Assembly: GCF_021917145.1 (NCBI RefSeq)
Contig: NC_061074.1
Coordinates: 6,730,017-6,794,016 of the forward strand
Origin: Hypomesus transpacificus
Lineage: Eukaryota > Chordata > Actinopteri > Osmeriformes > Osmeridae
Direction of reading: 5' to 3'
DNA length: 64,000 nucleotides
This document shows positions 53,565 through 64,000 of the stretch, piece after piece. The first letter of the stretch is position 1, and each line of letters opens with the position of its first letter. The notes under the pieces are model-generated. The model had not been told where the DNA came from and did no database searches. It worked only from the letters and a program-made list of their open reading frames with translations. The translations under genes were made by a program, and so were the position numbers.

Positions 53565-54833
53565 TCTCTCTGTCTCTGTCTCTCTCTCTCTCTGTGTAAA
53601 ACTGTGAACTCCAGCTGTCTCTCATCGGGAGGTGAGCTCATAGCAGTGTGATGGAAGGCTTTGCTATTTTGTTGCTTGATGGGACATGAACCTGTGTATG
53701 CCTGTGTGTGTGGACTGTTTTGTGCAGATCGGGGCTGAGGTCAATGCTGGGGAAGGGACTGGGGCCAAGGCTGGGGCTGGGATAGAACTGAGGCCGGGGC
53801 TGGGATGGAACTGAGGCCGGGGCTGGGATAGAACTGAGGCTGGGGCTGGGATGGAACTGAGGCTGGGGCTGGGATAGAACTGAGGCTGGGGCTGGGATGG
53901 AACTGAGGCTGGGGCTGGAATAGAACTGAGGCTGGGGCTGGGATAGAACTGAGGCTGGGGCTGGGGCTGGGATGGAACTGAGGCTGGAACTGAGGCTGGG
54001 TCTGGATCTCTCCTCTGGGGAAAACTGTCAGAAGGAGGCTCAACTCTAAAACACTGTGACCCCAATCAGAGTAGAGAACTGAGAGATAGAAATGAAAAGA
54101 TCTTTCTCCTCCTTGTTCTCTGTTCCTCTGTGGTTTTGTCCTGTTTTTTCTTTCCTCTCCCACTTCCTCTCTGGATCCTCTCTCCTCTCCCACTTCCTCT
54201 CTGGATCCTCTCTCCCTCACTTCTCCTCCCTCGCCTGCTCTTTTCTCTCTTTGCTTTATCATGTCCCACTTTTTCAGTACTGCTAACTCTTTCTCTCCAT
54301 CATTCTGTTGTTCTGCCTCTCTGCTTCTCCCCCCCCCCACCCACACACACTCACACTGGAGCTCTCCCTCACCTCCTCTCTTCTTCCTTATAATGATTCC
54401 CTGCTCTCTCCTCCCCCGGCATTTACCCCCCATGCCCTGCCCCTCCCTGGTTGTCTGTCACCAGAAGTGTTCCTGCCCCCCAAGCTCCATGGGCAGGCTC
54501 CAGACAGGTGCCAGGCAGTTGGCACAGTGCCCGGGCCTACACACACAAACACACATGCACACTTACACACTTATACAAGCGTGCCTTGCTGTCTACTATG
54601 CCCCCTAAGGGACCTGCAAACTGGCAGGGGTCCATACCAACCATGCCAGCAATGCCAGGGATGAGTAAGGCCACTCAGAGCTCTTTTAGAGACGTGTGTA
54701 ATCAAGTATGAATGCGTGTGTGTGTGTGTGTGTGTGCGTGTAAGGCGACACGCGTGGCTAACGAGCACTTGCTCTGGGCTGTGTCTCACACCTGTTACCC
54801 TTGATGTGGTAGAGATTATGGGAAGCTGTGGGT

Positions 54834-54864
<31 letters not shown>

Positions 54865-57800
54865 GGTAGATATCATGGCCATGATATAAGGGAAGTATTG
54901 AGGATCACTAGTACCTCTACCTTCAGACGTTGGATTAGTTCAGCTCAGAGCCCTGGAAAGATGCCCTCCCACTCCAACAGACGGTAAGATGACTGGCTGG
55001 ATGGTCTGAGGAACATGGAGAGGCAGCATTCAAACGAGAGAGAGGATAGAGAAGCGAGGAGCCAGAGCGACAAGGGGGGAGATTGGAAGGAGAGAAGAGG
55101 GGAGTGAGGGATATAGAAAGAGACAGTGAACTAAGAGGAGAGGGGAATGAGAAAGAGAAAGAAGGCAGGGAGGGAGAGAAGGAGGGATATTTTTCTGGCT
55201 TAGTACTCCTAGTTGAAGAGCGAAACAAGGATGTGATGCATGAAAACTGTCATTAGCATATTTAAACAGGTTGTTGTTTTGATAGTGTCATGTCTCATTA
55301 TGCTGGTGGCTTACATTACCAGCACAAAGCAGGCCAGTGGATGTCCTAATTATGATATGGGGGAAGAGTGTGTCTGTGTGTGTATTTGTTTTTACATATC
55401 TGTGTGGATACTTACACGGTGTGTGTGTGTGTGTTTACAGTGCTCACAGTGGCTCTGTGCTGGGTTCAAAGTGAACCATCTGGGTTCGGTTGGCACCACA
55501 ACAGAACATTCTTTCCTCTAGTGTCTAGAGGAGGAGGGGGGGGGGGGGGGTAGATTGCTCGTGGCTCTGATTGGACAAAACATACACCCCATAAATCTGC
55601 AGTAATGGGTTAATAAATAGGGGTGAGGATGATGATGTGGAAGATCCTAATGAGGAGGTGGATGATGGTGAAGAGGATGATAAGTGCTTCATCTACCCCA
55701 TCTCACCTTCCTCTGCCCAACCTCAAACCCACCCTAAGGGTGCCACACTCATTCTAACCCCCCCCCTCTCTCTCTCTCCCTCTGGGTTTCCGTAGTAACA
55801 GGGAGCCAGAGACCCCGGAGATGAACAAGCTACGCCAGAGCCTGCGGAGGAAGAAGCCCAGCTACGTCCCAGAGGCCAGCAGACCGCACCAGTGGCAGGC
55901 TGACGAGGAGGCCGTCCGCAGGGGCAAGTGCAACTTCCCTGTCAGGGTAAGGACCAATCACACTAACCACCTTAACCTGACCTTGAACAGACCTTAACCT
56001 GCCATCAACCTCAACTCAGCCTGACTGGGATCTGACCAGGGACCAATCAGATACCCAACACAATAACTAGAAACACAACCACGACTTATACAACCACTCC
56101 ACCACGACGCACACAACCGCACAGCTTCCCAGGGAGGGAGGGAGGGAGGGAGGGAGGGAGGGAGGGAGGGAGGGAGGGAGGGAGGGAGGGGAGGGGAGGG
56201 GAGGGGAGGGGAGGGGAGGGGAGGGGAGGGGAGGGGAGGGGAGGGGAGGGGAGGGGAGGGGAGGGGAGGGGAGGTAAAGAGACAGAAGGGGGTGAGAGAC
56301 ACAGGGGTGGGAAATGAGGTCAGAAAGAGAGACAGGGATGATGGTGGTCAGAGAGAGGGAGGAACAGTGGTGAAAGAGAGAGAGAGAGCAGAAATACAAG
56401 GGGGCAATCGATGTGGGAGGGAAGAGAGATGTATAAAATGAGAGGGAGAATAGAGGGGAGAGAGAATGACGGGGAGAAAGAAAGCAAGAGAGGGAGGGTT
56501 TTTCTAATGGAAAATACCCCTGCTGGCATGCTGTGCTGCAGAGAGCCAGCAGATAAATTAACAGTAAAGTGGAACTAGCTCCAGGAGTCAATACTGTGGC
56601 ATGGTCTACCCCTCCTTCTCTCTCTTTCTCTCTCGTGTCCCATCTCTCCTCGTCTCTCTCGCTCACTCAATCTTCTGAAGCTAACTCACGTCTACAGGTC
56701 TGCACCAAATATGGAAAAGGATGACACACATGCACACACACACACATATGATGAAAGCATTCTTTCTCTGAGGCTAAGAATAAACTCAGTAAAAGGTAGA
56801 GAAATACCTTTTTCTGCACTATCTTTCCCTCTCTAACCTCGGTTTTCTCTGCTTGGTTAGCTCCGGCTAGATGGGGATGTCTCAAAGGGCTTCTTCTGTT
56901 CTTCACTCCCCTCTTCTCCACTCCTTTCCTCACCCCCTCCTCTTCCTCTCTTTCTCTTCAGTATTATGTCTACCATTCAAATCAATAAGGGCAGTGTTTT
57001 ATTCTGCCCCCCCCCCCCCCATCCTTCTCTGCAGTACCTGGGCCTGGTGGAAGTGGAGGAATCCAGAGGGATGCATGTCTGTGAGGAGGCCGTCAAAAAG
57101 CTCAAAGTTGTGAGTATCTCTCCATAGATCTTTTTCTCTCTTATCCCTCCCTCCCTCCCGCGATTTCCTGTCTCTTTCCTCCTCCTCTCTAACCCCCTGC
57201 TGGGGCCTCACAGATGTGGAGCTGCACATCTATCTATTTATCGCAGGCCTCCTGCTTCCGTCCGTCCCTCCCTCCATCTACCCTTCTTCCCCTCGCTGGT
57301 GCTCGGCCCCCTGGGAAGACAGGCTCGCCAGGGACCGTGCGAACAGTGTGACATGGTCACACACACACACAAAGATAAACAGACACACACCCTCTCCCGG
57401 GCTACACTCTATGGAACATTTAGATTGGCAGGAGGATGCTAGTGGAGGTCCAGCGGGCCCCCAGGCATCCCCCCCCCTCCCCCTAGGGGAAGCAGAGGGT
57501 CAGAGAGGGCCTGGACACCCCCAGTTTAGAGCCATCTCCCCTCCCATCACCCCCCCAGGAGCAGCCTGGAGACAGAGCCTCTGTTCTGCTGCCTGCATGT
57601 TTATTACTTCATGTGATGCTCCATCTCTCTATTCTGTCTCTCTATTCGATCCCTCTTTTCCATCCCTCTTTTTCATCCCTCTATTCTGTTCTTCTGGCTT
57701 TGTCCACTGCTCAGCAAGATGACTGTGCGTGTTTGTGTGTATTTATTTGTGTGAGTGTGTTTATATGCGTTTCAGATTTTTCCTCCTCATCAGCATGTCT

Positions 57801-60800
57801 GCCCCCTCTGCTATTTCAATTCTCCACTTCCTTCATCCCTCGCTCCCCGCACTCATCCCACTTGTCATTTCATTCCCTCTTTTATGTTCCCACCCACCCT
57901 CCCTCCCTCCCTCCCCCTCTCTCCTGGGTTGCAGTGATGCCCGTCTGTTCCCAGCCGGCCATGGTCACTCTGCTCTACTCACACTCCCCTTCTCCTCACT
58001 CCATCATCCTTTCATCAACTCCTCACTTTTCATATGCTTGTCTCCTGTCATCCTTTCACCGTTCTCTCTGCAGAACTCACCCACTTTGTCATGCTTTTAT
58101 TTCCCGCAAGTCTCCCTGTGCCCCCCCCCCCCCCACACACACACACTCACTCCCCTCTCCCCCTCCTTCTCTCTTACACACGCAGTGTGTCATGCAGGCA
58201 GGCAGTGCCGGTACTGTATTATTGAGTGGGTATTTTTAGTACTGCTGTTGTGGTGCTGGGTAGTGCCCTCCTCTGGAGAGCCCTGGGGTAGTGCCAGCTG
58301 GCTCCCCCTGACCATGCCCCCTCCCCCCTGCTAGCCCCTCAGCCCTGCAGCCTCCCTCACACCCAGCTTTAAACACCCTACTGCTACGGGCTAGCTGCAG
58401 TAGGGAGTAAGGCACTGTGTGATAGATTCAAGTCTAACTCTCTCTCTCTCTCTCCAGAGTGGTAAGAAGACAGTCAAAGCCGTCCTGTGGGTTTCAGCAG
58501 ATGGACTCAGGGTGGTGGATGACAAAACAAAGGTAGGTGTGTGTGTGCGAGTGAACTGCCCAGTCTGGTCCTATGTTGATGATGTCAGCCCTGCGGGGCA
58601 GGAGCAGAAGGAGCCCCACGCGGGTGTTCCTGCCGTGCCTGATGAGCTTGTTGATCCGCCAGGGTGACAGGAGGAGGCTTTAGATTGAAAGGCTGGAGCT
58701 GGGGGGGGGGGGGGGGACAGACAGGAACACACACACACATAGACACACTAAAAGAGACAGTAGAGTGAAGAACAAGGGTCTTACAGAGCACTCTTCTTGT
58801 TTCCTGTGTGGTGACACATAACCCCCTCCTCTCTCCCTCAACTCCCTTATCCTCCTCTCTCCTCCGTTTACCGACAACCTCCCTCCTCCTCCCCTCTTCC
58901 TTTAAGCCTCTCTGTCTTTGAGTCAGCAACGTCCGTAAAACCCTCATCACCCCACCCCACCCCCACTCCCTTCTCTTTCTACTATGACCCCCTCATTCTT
59001 TACTCTTCTACACCCCCCTCCCACACCATGCTACCATTTCAGCTCGAGTCACTGGCCCCCTCCTAATGACATAACTCCTCAAATAAACGTCAACAGACAC
59101 AGACATTACCCAGAACTCTGCACCTTAACCTCCACCCACCACAACCCTGACACACATGCACTTCCATCACTCTCTCTCTTTCTCCTTACACACACACACC
59201 TACACACACACACACACACACACACACTCAGCCCTCCCTCTGTCCCCTCTCCCAGACTCTTACATGAACAGTCTGTCACCTCTGAACTAGTCTGCCTTCA
59301 TCCACTAATTGGCCCGCCATGAATGAACTGATCTAACCCTCCCTTCTTATCATTTTTTCTCCTCCCTCACCCTCCTCAGAGAGAGGGGAGGAAGGAAGTG
59401 CGTGTGTGGAATCCCACTTTTGTCTCTCTGTCCATTCATCCACTTCCCTCGCTTGTTTCCCAACAAGGGCGGGGGGGGGGGTACCTATAGGTTACAGTCA
59501 GACAAGGTCACCAGGACACCACAACCCTCATTTCTAACCTGAGGTCTCTCTCCATCTCTCTCTCTGTCTGTATCTCTTTGTTTGTCTCTCTCCATCTCTC
59601 TCTTCCTCCCCCCAGGATCTCATTGTGGACCAGACCATAGAGAAGGTGTCGTTCTGTGCTCCAGATCGTAACTATGACAAGGCCTTCTCCTACATCTGCC
59701 GTGACGGCACCACCCGACGGTGGATCTGTCACTGCTTCATGGCACTCAAGGACTCGGTGAGCTCATGCACACACACACACACACACACTCACTCATTCAT
59801 GGTCACACAAGCACAGACACACACAAACTTCAAGCATACACATACATGGCATCATGTAGACATACATGCAGACGTACATGCAGTGTATGCATGTACACAC
59901 ACACTTGCAGCGATACTGTACACACAGATGAATAATCCAGGGTATGCAGGCAGAGCCTCCAGGGATTAACGGCAGGATTACTGCCTGGGCTGGGTCATTT
60001 ATTCCCAATCTCTACTCTTGGGTCATTTACTTCCAATCTGTATGGAGAGAGAGATGGATAGAAGAGAGGGAAAGAGATAGAGGGAGCGTAATGAGACTGT
60101 AACAGAAGGGCCCAAAGTAGCTTCTCTCAGCAGGGCTTCTGTGATGCTGGTCATTGTTCATCTCCTGGTGTGTAGGAAAGACTGTTGAGATAAAGCCTAG
60201 GTATACTCCAAAGCATCAGAAAAGGATGCTCATTAAACCATCTGCTTTACATCAGTCCAGTATTGAGAATGACTGGCCTCTTCATGTGTTATGGTGACTG
60301 TCCACCGGGTGGCGATGAGCCACGAGATATGTTAAGGTCAGCGTTGGTCACCAATGGTTATTGATCTGCCCAGTATTGATAAAGGCTGCGGTTGCGCCTC
60401 CCATCCACCAGGGGGAGAGACTGAGCCACGCTGTGGGTTGTGCATTTGCGGCCTGCCTGGAGAGGAAGCAGCGAAGGGAGAAGGAGTGTGGCGTCACGGC
60501 TTCCTTCGACGCCAGCCGCACCTCCTTCGTACGCGAGGGCTCCTTCCGTGTCAACTCTTCCTGCAGCCAGCAGGGCAGCGACCGCGATGACATCATGAAG
60601 CAGCTGCAGGAGAAAAAGAAAGGTGAGGAAGACTCTGGTTCCCAGAATGCCTCGGTCTAAGGGAAGTAGTCCATAGTCCCAGACCGGGCCTAATCTGTCA
60701 TAGCAATCCTCTGGTACAGCCATCTTAATCCCTGTCGGGTCCTGTCTCCCCCCAGACACCCCCTGTGCCATCCCCGCCCTCCCTCCTGGCTCCGCCTCCC

Positions 60801-61589
60801 CCCCAGAGAGTGCGGCCTCTCCCGTGGAGCGGGCGGAGCCTGGCGGCCCTCGCGCCATCCCTCGCCGCCACGCCCCCATCGAGCAGCTGGTCCGCCAGGG
60901 CTCATTCCGGGGTTTCCCCGCCCTCAGCGGGAAGAACTCGCCATTTAAACGCCAGCTGTCGCTTCGCCTCAACGACCTGCCCTCCACCCTGCAACGCAAG
61001 ACTGACTTCCAGACAAAGAATCCTGGTGAGCATGTTCACCTGGACTTGTGTGTGTGTGTATGCGTGTGCACACATACACACACACACACACACACATGTA
61101 CACACACACACACATACACAATCAATGCCTCTGCTTTCCCAGTTCCTGGGTTTTCTGAAGGAACAATGCAGGTATTGATTTAGTATTGATTGTGTTATCC
61201 AGGCAGGCAGGCTGTCTGGGCCTCAGAGAAACTCTGGAAACACACTCACTCCCCTCATAGTCAAGGCCATAGCAGTAGAGTGTGAGACTTACAGCTGTGC
61301 CTCAGGAAAGACCAGAGAGAGATAACAGAAGAGGAGCAGAAGGCTCTGCTCTCTCCAGAGAGACATGCATCTGCCTCTATGGGAGGAGAGGAGAGGAGAG
61401 AGGAGACGAGCAGAGAGAAAGGGCAAGGAGAGAGAGGAGAGGAGAGAGGAGACGAGCAGAGAGAAAGGGCAAGGAGAGAGAGGTAGAGTGCAGCTGGATG
61501 GCACACAGCTGCACTCCTAAGAATCACAGAGCTTTACTCTTTCATTCTCTGTCCATATCCCACTCAGCCCCCTCTCACCCTGACTCCCT

Positions 61590-61671
<82 letters not shown>

Positions 61672-63320
61672 GGCTTAGCTCAGTAAGGGATAGGACAGTG
61701 ATAGGGGAATTAAATGTCTAATCTATTTATAGCAGCTGGCCAGGGTCAGGTTGGCCTGCTGTGTTGCACCATTGATCTGCAGCAGTGTTGCTGTGCTGCA
61801 CACACCACAGGCCCTGAGATGCTCCTGGTCTGCTCTGTGTTCAAATCATTCGTGAATGTCTGACTTGATGCTAACCACCACCCCCCCCCCCCTCCCCTCC
61901 CCTCTTTCTCCCTCTAGTCCCAGAGCTGGAGCTGTCTGTGCCGGGGGAGGCCGATGGCATCAACGCTCTCTGTAGCCAGATCAACACGTCCTTCACCAAG
62001 CCCTCCCAAGAGCTGTTCTCCAACCCCCACTCCTCGGCCAACGGTGTGCCAGCCTGCAGTGTGCCCCCCGCCCTGCCCCCCCCGCCTGCTCCACTGCAAG
62101 GTACCTCACCACACTTCCCTCCACTTTCACTCAAATTCACTGTGTTTTCCGTCCTTCTCTTGTGACTCACTTCCTGTTCCTCTCCCTCCCAGCTACTTCT
62201 TCCTGGGTGCAGGCGGAGCCTCCGATCCAGTCCCCGCCCCCCATGACCGTACACGGGGGCGGACACAGGAGGACACCGTCCGAGGCCGAGCGCTGGCTGG
62301 AGGAGGTCGCAAAGGCTGTCAGGGCCCAGCAGCCAACCCCGCCCCCAACCCTGGCCCCGCCCCCCTCCCAGCCTGCCCCGCCCATTCCCATCATTCCTGG
62401 CCCTCCAGGATCGGCTATGTTAGTTCCTCCTATCTCACTTCCTCCTATGTCACTTCCCTCCATGTCAGCATCTCCTATGTCACTTCCTCCCATGTCACTT
62501 TCTTCAATGTCAAGCGCCCCTATGTCAGGTGCCCCTATGGCTGTGTCCCTTATGTCTTGTGCCAGCATGTCTAATCCACCCATGCCAGTCCCCATGTCCC
62601 TTCCTTCCATGCCAGGGGCACCAATGTCTGGCCCTCCCATGTCCCTGCCCTCCATGACAGTCCCCTCCATGTCTGGGCCCACAATGACCGGTGTGCCCCT
62701 CCTCGGTGCCCCCCTGCCAAGCTCCATGCCTCTCTTCCCCCTGGCGTATGATGCCACCCCCGGCTCCAGGGAGTCTCTACGGTCAGCCGCCACTCCAGCC
62801 TGCATTCGTGCAGAGCTACATCCCCGGGCTGGCCAGCAGCATGACCTACCCCAACAGCAGTGTCCCCGTGGTGGGCATCACACCCTCCCAGATGGTCGCC
62901 AACGTCTTCTCGGTGGGTGGGGCCTCCATGTGCGTGACCGGAGGCAAAACGGGCGTACTCGGCAGTGTCGGGCATCACCATGGCTACCCTAGCTCCGCCC
63001 CTCATACGAGCGGGTTTCCCACACCGCCTTTCGGAGCCCCGCCCACCATGAACGGGCTGGCTCCCAGCCTCCCTGTGTCCTCCGCATCCAGCGGCGTTAT
63101 GGTCATGCAGAACGGCAGCGTTTCAAGCAACGGCGGCTGCAGTACTAGTGGTTGGCCACAGGAGGCGCTGCAGCCCACCCCGGCTACAGGGGAAGCAGAC
63201 CGGTTTGAGGCTAAGTGGGCTGCCCTGGAGACCAAGACGCCGCCACCGTCACAGCAGCCAAAGGCGGCACCCAACCCGTTCTCGAACGACCTGCAGAAGA
63301 CCTTTGAGATTGAGCTTTAA
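50747..63320 (+). CDS. numbl: Numb-like endocytic adaptor
   Basis: Cytoplasmic PTB-domain adaptor that antagonises Notch and works in clathrin-dependent endocytosis. Nine coding exons: 50747-50787, 55796-55946, 57035-57109, 58458-58532, 59616-59756, 60412-60622, 60756-61025, 61918-62100 and 62193-63320. Phases agree at every junction. [20 protein letters not shown] opens the conserved part after a 22-residue extension ([13 protein letters not shown]...); that ATG is an alternative start. The PTB domain spans about residues 40-185 ([68 protein letters not shown]). Numb signatures follow: [68 protein letters not shown] and the EH-binding NPF in [15 protein letters not shown]. The last exon changes frame at a C5 run (62757-62761): one C too many relative to the conserved reading. 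Taken with one base fewer, the protein is about 757 aa. DRF replaces the DPF motif. Confidence 0.93.
53495..53596. repeat. (CT)n microsatellite in numbl intron 1
   Basis: About 100 bases of mainly CT with ATCT and TGTCT interruptions near the 3' end. Confidence 0.92.
53771..54002. repeat. 24-bp minisatellite in numbl intron 1, about 10 copies
   Basis: A 24-bp unit with core GGGGCTGGGATAGAACTGAG or GGGGCTGGGATGGAACTGAG is repeated about ten times; one copy near 53955 has an extra GGGGCT. Open frames across it are repeat by-products. Confidence 0.92.
54822..54866. repeat. (GT)n then G19
   Basis: A GT tract runs into about 19 G in numbl intron 1. A similar G run of about 15 lies at 55537-55550. 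Flanking sequence is unremarkable. Confidence 0.85.
56131..56274. repeat. (GGGA)n then (GGGGA)n in numbl intron 2
   Basis: About 14 GGGA units are followed without a break by about 17 GGGGA units. The plus strand, which is the numbl sense strand, is a long G-rich purine tract with quadruplex potential. Confidence 0.93.
61393..61484. repeat. 46-bp tandem duplication in numbl intron 7
   Basis: Two consecutive identical copies containing GAGACGAGCAGAGAGAAAGG and GCAAGGAGAGAG, offset by 46 bases. Confidence 0.85.
61594..61672. repeat. (CT)n microsatellite in numbl intron 7
   Basis: About 38 CT units with two CTAT interruptions. Confidence 0.93.
62413..62698 (+). repeat. numbl: Coding Met/Ser/Pro-rich repeat in numbl
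   Basis: Inside the last numbl exon the nucleotide motif CCTATGTCACTTCCTCC and relatives recur at roughly 15-base spacing, encoding about 19 degenerate five-residue units of the type P-M-S-L-P / S-M-S-x-P. It lies between the conserved [13 protein letters not shown] block and the VVGITPSQM block, roughly where human NUMBL has its poly-Gln tract. Confidence 0.85.
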
Positions 63321-64000
63321 CCAGGCGAGCCGAAGCCTTGGCCTGGTGATTACTGCTGCTGTCAGACTCTCCTCAGGCCAGACCTGACTGGACCTCCTCC
63401 CCTCTTTTTTCTCCCCTCCCTTCGCCTCATCCTTCCAACCATCGCTGGACTCTTCTCTTCTTCCTCAATTCTCCTTTCTTGTCATCCCCCTCTCAATCCA
63501 TTCCCCTGACCCTGTGCTTAGCTTCAGATAGCTTCTCCTGTTTGGCTGTCATCAGGCTCAGGTCTAAAGAAGAGGAGGAAGAGGAGCCGGAGAACACAAA
63601 AACATCCAAGTGAGAATAAGCCAATAAGCAGAGAGAGACCTGACTAACTGGCCAATGATAGGGTTCAAATTAAAGACCTCTCACCCAAAAGGATGATGAC
63701 CAATAAGAAGATTTATTTGAATGATGGACAAAACAGTTTATTTATTTGTTTGTAATATTTGATTTTAACAAGTTTAAATTATATTTTGAAAGAGGTTATT
63801 TTAAAACAGTGTTTGTTTTCCCTGTATTTATTTTTGTTGAACTGGATCAAGGAAGGGAAACAAATGCTGGGATTGGACAATGAGGTGAAGTGGAGAGGGG
63901 GGTATTGTGGGAATATGAGTCACTAAATGAATGACTGTCTAATTGCAGCCATAATGTCGTGACCGCTAATTCAATCCAGAGCAGTGTATGATGTGTGTGG
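63321..64000 (+). other. numbl: 3' UTR of numbl (incomplete)
   Basis: Noncoding sequence after the numbl stop TAA at 63318-63320, pyrimidine-rich at first and then AT-rich with TTATTTATTTG near 63738. No perfect AATAAA was seen before the window ends, so the transcript may run past it. ATTAAA at about 63669 is a weak alternative signal. Confidence 0.5.

Noticed and set aside
53664-54433. Open frames with [13 protein letters not shown] repeats
   Set aside because: Product of the 24-bp minisatellite in a numbl intron.
62691-63320. Possible separate small gene at the end of numbl
   Set aside because: Encodes the conserved Numb C-terminus ([12 protein letters not shown] tail); it is the rest of numbl after a one-base frame change.

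Overview
The window is vertebrate nuclear DNA, most likely from a teleost fish. Six multi-domain protein genes are present. Five are spread over many short exons with canonical GT/AG junctions, and introns and flanks are crowded with (CT)n, (GT)n and tetranucleotide repeats. Every recognised protein aligns closely with a vertebrate family. The species cannot be fixed from the sequence.

Layout. 1-5.7 kb, minus strand: a six-exon gene for a secreted, extremely Glu-rich granin-like protein. I call it ccer2 because it lies beside sars2; chromogranin A is the alternative. 6.1-11.0 kb, minus: sars2, mitochondrial seryl-tRNA synthetase, 16 exons and about 520 aa. 11.3-15.8 kb, plus: a BTB-BACK-kelch gene of uncertain orthology (about 680 aa, Asp-rich tail), divergent from sars2 across a short shared promoter interval. 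15.9-20.4 kb, plus: slc5a2 (SGLT2-type Na+/glucose cotransporter), 15 exons and about 668 aa. 20.6-27.9 kb, minus: fbxo46, with its whole 716-codon frame in one exon and a probable distant noncoding first exon. 29.1-35.1 kb, plus: coq8b (adck4), the atypical mitochondrial kinase of coenzyme Q synthesis, 14 coding exons and about 632 aa. 35.1-50.2 kb: about 15 kb without a supportable coding exon, full of micro- and minisatellites. 50.7-63.3 kb, plus: numbl (Numb-like endocytic adaptor), 9 coding exons and about 757 aa once one apparent single-base insertion is allowed for.

The genes do not form a pathway. sars2 (mitochondrial translation) and coq8b (coenzyme Q) are both mitochondrial, but the set reads as a conserved synteny block: SARS2/CCER2, FBXO46 and COQ8B/NUMBL are all on human 19q13. 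slc5a2 is the outsider relative to that arrangement.

Main points for a second look: (1) a 41-bp unit in slc5a2 carrying an exon end plus its splice donor is present three times in tandem; (2) the last numbl exon needs a one-base shift at a C5 run; (3) numbl carries a Met/Ser/Pro-rich repeat near the position of the human poly-Gln tract, and DRF in place of the DPF motif; (4) the ccer2-like gene has granin features at both ends; (5) the kelch protein ends in a tract of about 22 acidic residues. No prokaryotic, viral or CRISPR-like system was found, and I saw no clearly novel multi-gene system.
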